From NCBI GenBank assembly GCA_002353525.1, contig DEJV01000070.1:8438-72437 (forward strand): a stretch of 64,000 nt of DNA, read 5' to 3'. Numbering within the stretch: the first letter of the stretch is position 1; every line of letters begins with the position of its first letter. The position numbers and the translations under genes were made by a program. The DNA comes from Prevotella sp. UBA2739. GTDB lineage: Bacteria > Bacteroidota > Bacteroidia > Bacteroidales > Bacteroidaceae. Under the pieces are notes generated by a model. It had not been told where the DNA came from and made no database searches. It was given only the letters and a program-made list of their open reading frames with translations. Shown here one piece after another: positions 9,601-17,746 of the stretch.

Positions 9601-10184
9601 ATGTTTACGGACTGAACGGCGAAAAATCTACCATCAACGATTTACAGTTACACAACCGTGAACTAGGACTGAACGTCTTGAGTTACAGCGGTACCACCGT
9701 TTCTCCCCACACTTTGGGATGGAACACCCAGTTGTCGTGGAACGGACTGCAATTGTCATTCTTCATCACAGGTAAGTTCGGTGGTGTGTTCCGCGCACCA
9801 TTCTATGCACCGCCTGTGGTTGGAAGCAGCAAGACATTCATCAGTGCTCAAATTGACCTCTACGGCGAAAGCGACGGAACACTCTATCCCACATGGCCAA
9901 ACAAGGATGAAATATGGATGTACAGATGGGACCGATACATTCCCAACCTAAGCTATTTTGTGGAAAATGCTGACTTTATCAAACTGAAAGAGGTTGACCT
10001 CTCATGGAACCTGCCGAAAAAATGGCTACATGCCATCAACGTGCAGGGAGCTTCGCTCTTCGTTCAGGCCCGTGACCTTGGGCTGATTTGGGCTGCCAAC
10101 AAGTACGACTACGATCCGGAGTGGCTGCCTGGAACAAATAAACCTTCTGCAAGCATTACATTTGGAGCCAATATTAATTTCTAA
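6678..10184 (+). CDS. SusC/RagA-type TonB-dependent outer-membrane receptor with STN domain
   Basis: 1168 aa. Signal peptide about 1-30 (ends ARAQQ). An STN (secretin/TonB short N-terminal) domain at about 36-110, typical of transducers that talk to FecR anti-sigma factors. A carboxypeptidase-regulatory-like domain at about 118-195, a TonB box/plug (DEVVVTGYQ onward, about 202-330), then a 22-strand-type barrel to the C-terminus. With the SusD encoded 12 nt downstream it forms a lidded importer. The ligand cannot be read from sequence; no glycoside hydrolase lies in this operon, which is unusual for a glycan system. It is probably in one transcript with the FecR gene 25 nt upstream. Confidence 0.95.
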   Translation: MQQPRKTKRMFVLILMALLSVAPLAQPARAQQAAQKNVTLNLKSVYVKDFFNEVTKQTGLNFICKSDLANQLPRVTVQEKNTPVRQMLAKVFAQLGCNYEIEGNFVTVTRKQTGGLNRPLSGTVRDASGEPLIGVTVALANSNVRTITDNDGHYQLNIPATACEVEFSYIGTESYTLQVGSGNTPLRRNVTLESDNLLDEVVVTGYQTISKERTTGSFDKINAKDLETRPTADLSSALQGMVAGMQATENEDGTVTFAIRGQSTLYADAQPLIVVDGFPIEGAFTSINPNDVESVTILKDAAAASIWGARSANGVIVITTKKSHDKKLKVQGKAFWRIQTNPDLDYVLNQASSKSTVDYEIKGNEMGWDMGYAYTPTLSNFYGGALSQAQELYFKHKYFGLSESAMNAGLDELRNRSNRQQLKDYLMQTALLQQYNVNLQGGSDKLSNYLSLMYEKNDERTIKRGYNRFMLNYNNEYKFNKYITATVGATLQKRSQDQTGVTLQEFTELSPYDMIKNADGSYAYQPYIYDNLMIDQVDTSSFPYSDFSYNMLREVENRKYKTTTSNYRVQLGLNFKIIKGLNYDIKYQYERNEYTTTQYDNEETFFVRDRVNFYSDFDTNTGVATNSYLPTGGIKRSRNGVNFNDVFRNQLNYSNIFGKHDITAIAGIEMSRYVNRSTTNPTVYGYVATTNTAQIPGYGQNDNIGNLYDYSYYNTDYFNSLATTYTDREDRYLSYYGNVGYMFDERYGASFSIRSDGSNFVSKDASLRWSPMWSAGVKWNIHKEGFMKDLAWVNRLSLRATYGINGNAEKTTSPETLIYTFTNSTIHGTAGYVVNYGNPLLKWERTKTFNVGADFSLFNNVLSGKIDYYNRFSVDVIGNVTVPSAYGTSTQRFNNAEISNKGVEIELTGNFKVNPIGLGIRSTITYAYNKNKIEKLYNPSLYCYQLVDPSTFVEGKPIGTIYSYEFAGTEEGIPYVYGLNGEKSTINDLQLHNRELGLNVLSYSGTTVSPHTLGWNTQLSWNGLQLSFFITGKFGGVFRAPFYAPPVVGSSKTFISAQIDLYGESDGTLYPTWPNKDEIWMYRWDRYIPNLSYFVENADFIKLKEVDLSWNLPKKWLHAINVQGASLFVQARDLGLIWAANKYDYDPEWLPGTNKPSASITFGANINF

Positions 10185-10196
10185 ACTATCACGACA

Positions 10197-11687
10197 ATGA
10201 AAAAGTACAATATAAATAAAAACGCAGGATGTTGGCTAGCTGCCATCGCTCTTTTGCTTGCATCATGCAGCGACTATCTGGACAAACAGCCTTCTGTATC
10301 CAGCGATGCGCCTATCACAGACGCGGCACAATTATTTGCACTGATTGACTATGTTCCAAACACTTATGAAACAAACGCTCCTGCCGTATTCATGACAGAT
10401 GACTGCGGACTATCCATGGGACTTATTGACGCTTATGCCACATTGGCACCGCAAGCCTATTATACTGCATTCTTTAGCGACGGCATTGCAGCACAAGCCA
10501 GCGACGGTCTATGGAGCGGAGAATACAGGAAAATATATGCATGCAACACCATCATTGCCGCCGCTAATTCGGTTACCGACCCAGTGAATGCCAAAGAGGC
10601 TCTGGCCAATGCCTATTTCTGCCGGGCATGGTCGTACTACACATTGGCACAATACTATTGCCTGCCCTATTGCGAGCAGAACAAAGGAGAACTGGGCCTG
10701 CCGCTGCGACTTGGACAAGATTTCGAAGAAAGTCTTAGCCGCGTGTCACTGGAGGAAACCTACAACCAGATTTTTGCCGACCTGAAAGAAGCGGAGAGTA
10801 TCTCACAGAATGCGGTGGATCCTGACAAGCGATGGCGGGCAAGCAAATGTGCGGTGAATGCCTTCTATGCACGTTTGTATCTGACTATGGGCGATTATCA
10901 GCAGGCTCTCAACTATGCCAATCAGGCTCTTGGCAATGCTCCCGCCCTGTTTGATTACAATACTTTCAAGGAAGGGCGCTCAACCACTTATGCTGCCTCA
11001 CAAGGTATGCCAGAACAAACCCTGTATTATTGCGAGACCAACCAGTGGAGCGCTGCCAACTTCTTGTATTTCAGCGAGTATATCTTCACCCGCTTCACCT
11101 ATACAGGCAACCAGTGGATGATTCCATCGAGTGATTTGCTAGCTAGTTATGATCTGACAAACGACCTGCGCTTCAAGTGGTTTATGATACCACACAGCAA
11201 CCGTCGTTTCAACACCACGTACGACGAATACCGATACGACCAGCTCTACGACGGGCGTTATGCTTTCAGCGGACTGTCAACAGCCGACCTGCTGTTGACG
11301 AAAGCAGAGTGTGAGGTTCGCCTGGGCAACTGGCAACAGGGGTTGAAAGACCTGGACGACCTGCGTGCTCATCGCTATGTTACGGGAACAGACAGCAAAC
11401 TTACTGCCAGTTCACAGAGTGATGCCTTAAAGCAAGTTCTTGCAGAGCGCCGTCGTGAGTTCCCGTTTAGTTTCCGAATGAGCGACATCAAGCGTTACTC
11501 GGTCAACGATACTGCCGAAGACGACGTAACCATCACCCGCGACTTCTACGAAATGTCGATGACAGGTCCTGTGAAGAGCAACGTGAAGCATTTCTCCGTG
11601 AAAGGTAACGACCCGTTGCTGGCTGTGCCTATTACCGACGTAGAGATTAATGCCAGCGGAGGCCAGATACAACAGAATCCATATTAA
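10197..11687 (+). CDS. SusD/RagB-family outer-membrane lipoprotein
   Basis: 496 aa. Lipoprotein signal ending LLLASC|SDYLDKQP (Cys24). A SusD-like TPR-helical fold is indicated by YFCRAWSYYTLAQYY in the first half and by the TKAECEVRLGNWQQGLKDLDDLR helices and RREFPFSFR segment near the C-terminus. It caps the SusC encoded immediately upstream and helps capture the ligand. A perfect 13-bp hairpin terminator follows, yet the three redox genes downstream keep the same direction, so they may be transcribed by partial read-through or from their own promoter. Confidence 0.93.
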   Translation: MKKYNINKNAGCWLAAIALLLASCSDYLDKQPSVSSDAPITDAAQLFALIDYVPNTYETNAPAVFMTDDCGLSMGLIDAYATLAPQAYYTAFFSDGIAAQASDGLWSGEYRKIYACNTIIAAANSVTDPVNAKEALANAYFCRAWSYYTLAQYYCLPYCEQNKGELGLPLRLGQDFEESLSRVSLEETYNQIFADLKEAESISQNAVDPDKRWRASKCAVNAFYARLYLTMGDYQQALNYANQALGNAPALFDYNTFKEGRSTTYAASQGMPEQTLYYCETNQWSAANFLYFSEYIFTRFTYTGNQWMIPSSDLLASYDLTNDLRFKWFMIPHSNRRFNTTYDEYRYDQLYDGRYAFSGLSTADLLLTKAECEVRLGNWQQGLKDLDDLRAHRYVTGTDSKLTASSQSDALKQVLAERRREFPFSFRMSDIKRYSVNDTAEDDVTITRDFYEMSMTGPVKSNVKHFSVKGNDPLLAVPITDVEINASGGQIQQNPY

Positions 11688-11701
11688 TTCTCTCTCTTTG
11701 A

Positions 11702-11740
11702 GAATTCAGGCATGTAAGATTTCATGCCTGAATTCTTTTA
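11702..11740 (+). terminator. intrinsic terminator after susD
   Basis: Perfect 13-bp inverted repeat, GAATTCAGGCATG at 11702-11714 and CATGCCTGAATTC at 11723-11735, with an 8-nt loop and TTTT after the stem. It separates the susCD genes from the redox trio and could set unequal expression within the locus. Confidence 0.85.
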
Positions 11741-11774
11741 TATCAGTACTCAATAATCTTTAAACAAAAAACAT

Positions 11775-13697
11775 ATGAGAAAGTTTCTGATGGTTTCATG
11801 GATGCTGCTGATGGCTTGTGTGGTCGCTAGCGCAGCACCAAAGAAAAGCAATGTGAGCGTTTTGTATGTGGGTGGCAGTAGCAACTACGACCGATATACG
11901 GCAAAAGACATGGCTGACAATGAGGATGACATTGCCGCCCGTATGAGTGCGTTCGACAGTTTCTTAAGAGTTTACTTCAAAACCGTGAAAACCGTTCGGG
12001 CAAATGAATACACGCCCGACATGTCGAAGGGGTTTGACGTAACTGTCATGGACGGAATGCCCAAGCCTCTTCGAGAGCGGGAATATATAAAAGATGCTGC
12101 GGGAAAGACCACGGGAGTAAAGCCTGCGCAGTATCTGCCCGACGATTTCGACCGTCCGTTACTCACGATTGCAGACATTGGCGAAGCCATAGGCCGCAGC
12201 CTGGGAGTTAAGAACGACTGGTACTGCCTGTGCCTGGATGCTGATGCCCACCATCTGGTGAAAGACCACCCCATCTTCAACGGCCCATGGAAGACAAAAC
12301 TGACTTTCAACAGCAAACCTACACCCGAGGATGCCTACCACTATACCTATTTCTATAATGAGCCGCTGGAAGACATGACAGACATGTGGACCGTGCAAAA
12401 GAAAGGTTACATAAATAACAAAGGCTATCGGGTGGGCATGGTGGCCCGCCCGTGGGGATATACCGACTCGCCTGACTGCGAGTACATCAGCAGCGGTGTG
12501 TGTGCCAAGACCATCGACGCCGTGGCCATTGGCCGTCATGGAAACTTTTTCCACTGGGGTTTCTCGGCATCACCTGCCGACATGACCGACGAGGCAAAGG
12601 TGGTGTTTGCCAATGCCATCGTCTATATCTCTAAGTTTGCAGGGCAAAAGCCTATAGCCAGAAAGTATAACGAGCGGATATCTACACGCGAGTATCTTAA
12701 AGAGCGTAAGCACTATAGCAGCAGGGCTGCTTGGCAGGAACGACTGAAGAGCGAGGAAGAATGGTCGAAGCAGATGCTGGAGGAGCAGGCGATGGCTAAA
12801 GCCAAACAGGAAAAGGGCGAGAAACTGAGTGAGCAAGACAAACAAAGGCTCAACTACGAGCCGCAACCGCCGATGACCTTTGAGGACTTCCTGAAACGCT
12901 ATCAGCGGGAAGCATTCGACATTTGCGGAACCGACGAGAAAGCCTACCTACGCTATTATGACGAAAACAAACCGTATTTCTATGGCGGTGGCTCGGAAAT
13001 GTATCATCTGGAAATAGATGAGGACGTGAAAAGCCTGGGCATTGCAAACAACGACAAGCGACTGATCGACAAGGCCATCGCATTGTGGGAAAACAACCAA
13101 GATGTTGGAAAAGCCAAACGCATTCTAAAGCGATATACACTTTGCCGCTTCGACTCTCCGCAACAATGGCGACAGTGGTACGACAAATACCAGGAAAAAA
13201 TGTTCTTCACCGAAAGCGGAGGATGGTTTTTCATGATTGACTCTCAAGACCCAACGGTGCCTGGCAACGACTACAATGTGCTGAAAAACGACAAGCCTGA
13301 GCCTATTCTTCCGCCATTGACAGGCCAGACAAGTCACGAGCAGCCCGTATTGCTCTCTGCCGCATTCGATGCTACGAACAGCAATGTGGTAATACGTATC
13401 AGGATACATCCCGGCTATCACATCTACGGTAAAGTGTCCGACCAGGATCCTTACATTCCTACAAGCTTTGATTTCAACTTCAGCCAGGGATGGGAAAAGG
13501 ATGGAGAAATGCTTATGCCACGATACAGAAAGCTGAACCAGACGGGTACAACCATTTATGAAGATGAGGTGATTTTCCGTCAAAAGGTAAAAGGAACTGG
13601 GTCGGGTACGGTAAAGGTAACTGTAGGCTGGCAGTGTTGCGACGACCAGGTTTGTCTGCCACCGGCAGAAGAAACCTTCAATCTCATCATGAAATAG
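11775..13697 (+). CDS. secreted protein: amidotransferase-like domain fused to a DsbD-alpha-like domain
   Basis: 640 aa with a signal peptide (about 1-20). Residues 25-295 resemble a class I glutamine-amidotransferase/ThuA-like fold (VSVLYVGGSSN start, NDWYCLCLDADAHH, HPIFNGP, and a GRHGNFFHWGF...VVFANAIVYI end), but no convincing catalytic triad was assigned. A charged helical middle follows (about 300-400). Residues about 530-640 match the N-terminal (alpha) domain of DsbD: HPGYHIYGK and WQCCDDQVCLPP, where Cys621 and Cys627 have the C-x5-C spacing of the DsbD pair. The membrane and thioredoxin domains of DsbD are absent. A thioredoxin gene follows 18 nt downstream and a paralog after that. 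Likely role: periplasmic thiol redox relay tied to the SusCD substrate; the exact function is unknown. Confidence 0.75.
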   Translation: MRKFLMVSWMLLMACVVASAAPKKSNVSVLYVGGSSNYDRYTAKDMADNEDDIAARMSAFDSFLRVYFKTVKTVRANEYTPDMSKGFDVTVMDGMPKPLREREYIKDAAGKTTGVKPAQYLPDDFDRPLLTIADIGEAIGRSLGVKNDWYCLCLDADAHHLVKDHPIFNGPWKTKLTFNSKPTPEDAYHYTYFYNEPLEDMTDMWTVQKKGYINNKGYRVGMVARPWGYTDSPDCEYISSGVCAKTIDAVAIGRHGNFFHWGFSASPADMTDEAKVVFANAIVYISKFAGQKPIARKYNERISTREYLKERKHYSSRAAWQERLKSEEEWSKQMLEEQAMAKAKQEKGEKLSEQDKQRLNYEPQPPMTFEDFLKRYQREAFDICGTDEKAYLRYYDENKPYFYGGGSEMYHLEIDEDVKSLGIANNDKRLIDKAIALWENNQDVGKAKRILKRYTLCRFDSPQQWRQWYDKYQEKMFFTESGGWFFMIDSQDPTVPGNDYNVLKNDKPEPILPPLTGQTSHEQPVLLSAAFDATNSNVVIRIRIHPGYHIYGKVSDQDPYIPTSFDFNFSQGWEKDGEMLMPRYRKLNQTGTTIYEDEVIFRQKVKGTGSGTVKVTVGWQCCDDQVCLPPAEETFNLIMK

Positions 13698-13715
13698 CTA
13701 TTATCTATACATCAC

Positions 13716-15140
13716 ATGAGGGAAACTCTTCTACTATCCACTTTTTTGCTAGCCTCGGCCATGATGGCTGTGGCAGGCAACGTGGTGACAATCAGGGGCG
13801 AGGTGCCCCGCTATGAGGGTACGGGATACCTGCTGCTCATTAAAGATGGAGTGATGGACTTTGATACTATCAGCGTGCGGGCTGACGGAACGTTTGAGCA
13901 CCAGACGCTGGTGGAGGCTCCCACAAATGCCAAACTCTATCTGGAATATCTGAACGACGACCGCGGACTGGTGTCGCTCTATCTCATGCCGGGCAAACCG
14001 CTGAGAGTTTCCGTCAGCGGCAACCGAGGGAAAATCCGGCTATTCGAGTCGGACGTGCCGCAATATGTTCTTACGGCAAAATTCAAGGGTGCTACCAAGC
14101 GGGAGTGTGACTATCTGAACACACCGAAGTATTTTGCTTGCTATGCCACCGACAAAAACGGACAACGCACTACCTATCGCCAGTTTCTCGGACAGGTGAA
14201 AGACCGCCAGGCCCTGCTCTACAGCAAACTGAAGGGCACAAGCCAGGCTTTCCGCGATACCCACACGCAGGAAATAGACGATCTGTTGCCTAGTCTGCGG
14301 TTCCGTTACGACTGGGTGATGGAGAGTGGCGGACTGGACGCTTGGGAAGATGATGACTTCAAAGCTTACGTGAATGGCATCGACGTGAACCGAAACATCA
14401 CTGCCGACCATGAAGGAAAGAAAACGCAGGACGAGATTTTCAGCAAAGTGATGTACGACATCGACCGGCTGTACGACAAAAACGATCCGCTCACACTGCG
14501 CTTTCTCACTTACCTACGCGACCACATCAACAACAAACACAATCAGGAAGTATTGGCCGATGAGATCATGACCAGTGCCATGACATCGGGAGGCGGCGAC
14601 CGGCTGCGCGAGTCATGGCAGATTTACAGTCGGCTGTCTGGCCGTAGCGAATCGTTCAAAAAGAACGAGCGTCTTTATGCCACACTCTCACAACTGGGAC
14701 CAGGCACCGAGGCTGCCGACTTTGAGATGCAGGACACTGAGGGACGCACCGTAAGATTCTGGGATGTCATCAAGCGTGGCAAGATCACCTACATCGACTT
14801 CTGGGCCACCTGGTGCGGACCGTGCTGCGCAGAGATTCCCTTTGTTGAGAAACTGGTGGAGAAATACAAAGGTAACGAAAAGATTCAGTTTGTGAGCATT
14901 TCGCTCGACGACAAGCTCGACAAATGGCATGAGAAACTGAACCACGACAAGCCCACCTGGGAGCAATATGTGATTCCCGAGAATTTCGACTCGAAATTTG
15001 CGCGCGAATACAACATCAGAGCCATTCCACGCTTCATGGTGTTTGACGGCAAGGGACGCATCATCAGTACCAACGAACAGCGTCCTTCGGCCAGCGACAT
15101 TGAGCAACGACTCAACGAGTATATAAAAAAATGCGAATAA
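13716..15140 (+). CDS. TlpA-like thioredoxin-fold protein (DUF4369-like N-terminus)
   Basis: 474 aa with a signal peptide (1-20). An N-terminal DUF4369-like beta domain (about 22-110), a helical middle (about 125-325), and a TlpA/ResA-type thioredoxin domain (about 328-474) with the active site WATWCGPC (Cys367 and Cys370, plus an extra Cys371) and the cis-Pro segment AIPRF. It should be a periplasmic thiol-disulfide oxidoreductase. It sits between the two DsbD-alpha-like paralogs, 18 nt after the first and 43 nt before the second. A partner relationship is therefore likely: in DsbD systems the alpha domain passes electrons to thioredoxin-fold clients. A deleted homolog lies at 4431-4693. Confidence 0.9.
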   Translation: MRETLLLSTFLLASAMMAVAGNVVTIRGEVPRYEGTGYLLLIKDGVMDFDTISVRADGTFEHQTLVEAPTNAKLYLEYLNDDRGLVSLYLMPGKPLRVSVSGNRGKIRLFESDVPQYVLTAKFKGATKRECDYLNTPKYFACYATDKNGQRTTYRQFLGQVKDRQALLYSKLKGTSQAFRDTHTQEIDDLLPSLRFRYDWVMESGGLDAWEDDDFKAYVNGIDVNRNITADHEGKKTQDEIFSKVMYDIDRLYDKNDPLTLRFLTYLRDHINNKHNQEVLADEIMTSAMTSGGGDRLRESWQIYSRLSGRSESFKKNERLYATLSQLGPGTEAADFEMQDTEGRTVRFWDVIKRGKITYIDFWATWCGPCCAEIPFVEKLVEKYKGNEKIQFVSISLDDKLDKWHEKLNHDKPTWEQYVIPENFDSKFAREYNIRAIPRFMVFDGKGRIISTNEQRPSASDIEQRLNEYIKKCE

Positions 15141-15183
15141 CGGAAGAAATATAAATCTTTAAACTTTAACCTCTGCACTAAAA

Positions 15184-17144
15184 ATGAGAAAACTACAATT
15201 CCTGCTCATCCTCATGGCCATGATGGCATGGGGGAACACTAACTGCCTCGCACAGAAGAAACAAAACATCAGTGTGCTCTATCTGGGCGGACAGTCGGAC
15301 TGGGTGAACGGACGTTCTGAGGGAATGCCAAAAAAGTTTGCCAATGAGAAAGACTTCCAAAAGAGCGTCAACCAACGCATGGCAGCCTTTAGCTCGCTGC
15401 TCCGAAAGTATTTCAAAACCGTGAAAACCATGCGTGCTGCCGACTACCGGCCCGAGATGTCGGCCAACTATGACGTGACCATTTTCGACGGAACACCACC
15501 TGAGATAGAGAAAGGTGGTCGTGTCTACGACGATAAAGGAAACGTTATCGACTACTTGCGCCCTGGCTACGTGCCCGACGACTTCCCCTATCCAGCCATC
15601 ACCATAGGCAGCCTGGGCGAGACCATCGGCCGGCACATTGGCCTGAAAAACGACTGGTATTGCCTCTGTCTGGATGCCGATGCACATAATTTCCGTGCCA
15701 GTCACCCCATTTTCAACGGCCCATTTAAGACCAAGATGACTCTTCGCAAGAAACCAACACCTGAGGATGCTTTCCACTACAAATACTATTACGACGGAGA
15801 GATGCCCGACTCACTGATGATGTGGCAAGTACAGACCCGCGGTTATGCAACCGACTCGTTGTTTGAGATTGGCATGGTGGCTCGTCCCTGGGGATATGAA
15901 GACTCACCCGACTGCGAGTATATCAGCAGTGGTGTATGCCTGAAGACACTCGATGCCGTAGCTATAGGTCGCCACGGGAATTTCATGCACTGGGGCTTTG
16001 TGGCCTCGCCACTCTACATGACCAACGAGGCCAAAGTGGTATTTGCCAATGCTGTGGCCTATATAGCCAAATTTAAAGGCACACGCATCGTGCGCAAATA
16101 TAACGACCGTATAGCCACACGTGAATACCTGAAAGAGCTGAAAGAACTGGCAACCTACGACTCATACAAAGAGGGATTCGGTTATCGAAACGAGACAAAG
16201 AAAAGGCAGCGTGAACGATATTATGCCGCATTGGAGAAGAAAAACAAGGGCGAGAAACTCTCAGCAGATGAAGAGTACTACCTGAACAATACCGACGAAG
16301 ACATTGACGAAGACTATAGCATGGCCGACCAGTTGCGCTTCTATCAGAAGAAAGGCATCTTTGAAATGTTCGGTGAGGACGAGAAAGAGATTCAAGAGTA
16401 CTACGACCACAACCGCGACTACTTCTACGGCGGTGGCAAAGAGTCGTACACCATAACGCTTGACACCGACGTGAAAGGCCTAGGCTTTGCCAACAACGAT
16501 ATCCGGCTGATTGACCGTGCAATCAGTCTGTGGGAGCAAGGCATACAGAAAGCACGTGCCAAGCGAATACTCACACGCTACACCCTCTGCCGATTTAACA
16601 CCCCGCAAGAGTGGCGCCAGTGGTTCAACACCTATAAGGACCGACTCTTCTTCACAGAGAGTGGTGGTTGGTTGTGGCTCGTTAATTCCACCGACCCCAG
16701 TATTCCAGGCAACGACTATAGTGTATTGAAAGATGTCTGCCAACCTCAAGACAGCAAGAGCAAGCAGCAAGAGCAAACCAGCCACGAAAATCCCGTTGTT
16801 GCATCTGCCAGTTACGACGCTTCTCACAAACAGGTTGTGGTAAGTCTGCGAATACATCCTGGCTATCACATTTACGGCAAAGATCGTCGAAAGATCCTTA
16901 TATTCCAACTGAAATCAAGATAAACTTGACGGACGGATGGCAGAATGACGGCAATCTAGAGACTTCACCTGTCAGAGAGTTCAATACTAGTGGTACTACC
17001 GTTTACGAAGGCAATGCCCTGTTTCGTCAGAAAGTAAGAGGCTCTGGTCCTGGAACTGCCAATGTAATTGTCAGCTGGCAATGCTGTGACGACCACATCT
17101 GTATGCCTCCTGTGGAAAAACAATTCTCTATTCAATTGAGATAA
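15184..17144 (+). pseudogene. second amidotransferase-like/DsbD-alpha-like protein, frameshifted
   Basis: Paralog of the 11775 gene with the same layout: signal peptide, ISVLYLGGQSDW start, NDWYCLCLDADAHN, HPIFNGP, a helical middle, then HPGYHIYGK. The frame ends at 16923 after an aberrant tail. The correct frame resumes at GAT (16893), reads DPYIPT, and continues through SWQCCDDHICMPP to 17144. The break lies at about 16889-16892 and is explained by loss of one A (KDRRK-DPY). The rest of the reading is intact, so this is either a recent mutation or a sequence error. If real, the product loses nearly all of its DsbD-like domain, including both key cysteines. Confidence 0.8.
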
Positions 17145-17336
17145 TAATCGTTAAACTACCGAATGTAACTTTGCAGCGACTAAAAAGGATTGTAAACCCA
17201 AATGATGATTAACGTAAAGTCGGGTCAACATGAATTAAAAATAAGTTTTATATGGGTCAACTCTTATCGTGAATAAGCTACTTATAGTGGGCGACTTAAC
17301 TCGCTTATTTACAAGTGAAAAGACTGTCTGGAGCAG
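17145..17336. other. spacer before the palindrome array, no gene seen
   Basis: AT-rich intergenic DNA with no convincing coding frame. Short GGGTCAACATGAATT and GGGTCAACTCTTA segments at 17220-17268 repeat the GGGTCAAC word. Nothing else was recognised. Confidence 0.5.
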
Positions 17337-17535
17337 TACCAAGCTTTGGTACGCACGCTACCAAATAGCGGTAGCTAGGCTACCAAGCGTCGGTAGGCAG
17401 GCTACCAAACACCGGTAGACACACTACCAGTCGCCTTGTACTGTGCGTACAGGTGCTTTGTACTGTCAGTACAGATGCCTTGTACTGTGTGTTCAGATGC
17501 CCTGTATGGCTACAGATGACTGTACACACAGTACA
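17337..17535. repeat. array of 15-bp palindromes with strict 22-bp period
   Basis: Eight units of about 15 bp separated by 7-bp spacers (17337-17506). Units 1-4 have TACC...GGTA ends, the first being the near-perfect TACCAAGCTTTGGTA. Unit 5 is a hybrid of 16 bp, and units 6-8 have TACA/TTCA...TGTA ends. A further palindrome, TACAGATGACTGTA (17511-17524), and a CACAGTACA tail follow. Spacers differ from one another. The period of two helical turns would put every unit on one face of the DNA. No match to a known element was recognised. It lies between two converging loci. Confidence 0.85.
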
Positions 17536-17563
17536 ATAGACACTAAGGTCACAGTGGAAATAG

Positions 17564-17601
17564 AAAGACCGGAATTACCTGCGAGGGCAATTCCGGTCTT
17601 T
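17564..17601. terminator. bidirectional intrinsic terminator
   Basis: AAAGACCGGAATT at 17564-17576 and AATTCCGGTCTTT at 17589-17601 form a 13-bp perfect stem with a 12-nt loop. A and T runs at both ends suit termination in both directions, between the rightward redox locus and the leftward polysaccharide-utilisation locus. Confidence 0.85.
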
Positions 17602-17707
17602 GCTTGTTGTATAGTTGCTCTAAACTATCTTGTTGAGAGCTGGCAGCTTATGACTGAGAGGTATGAAAACCTTTTCAACTTGAGTCGCTGACTTGAGAGT
17701 AGTCACA

Positions 17708-17741
17708 CTTCTCACTTGTCACTTCTCACTTGTCACTTGAT
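17708..17741. repeat. CTTCTCACTTGTCA microsatellite
   Basis: Tandem CACTTCTCACTTGTCACTT units just downstream of the DUF4960-like gene. The same motif family appears inside the FecR gene at 5745-5766. Confidence 0.7.
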
Positions 17742-17746
17742 AAAGC

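Noticed and set aside
17337..17535. CRISPR array
   Set aside because: Units are palindromic and degenerate, spacers are only 7 bp, and no cas genes are present.
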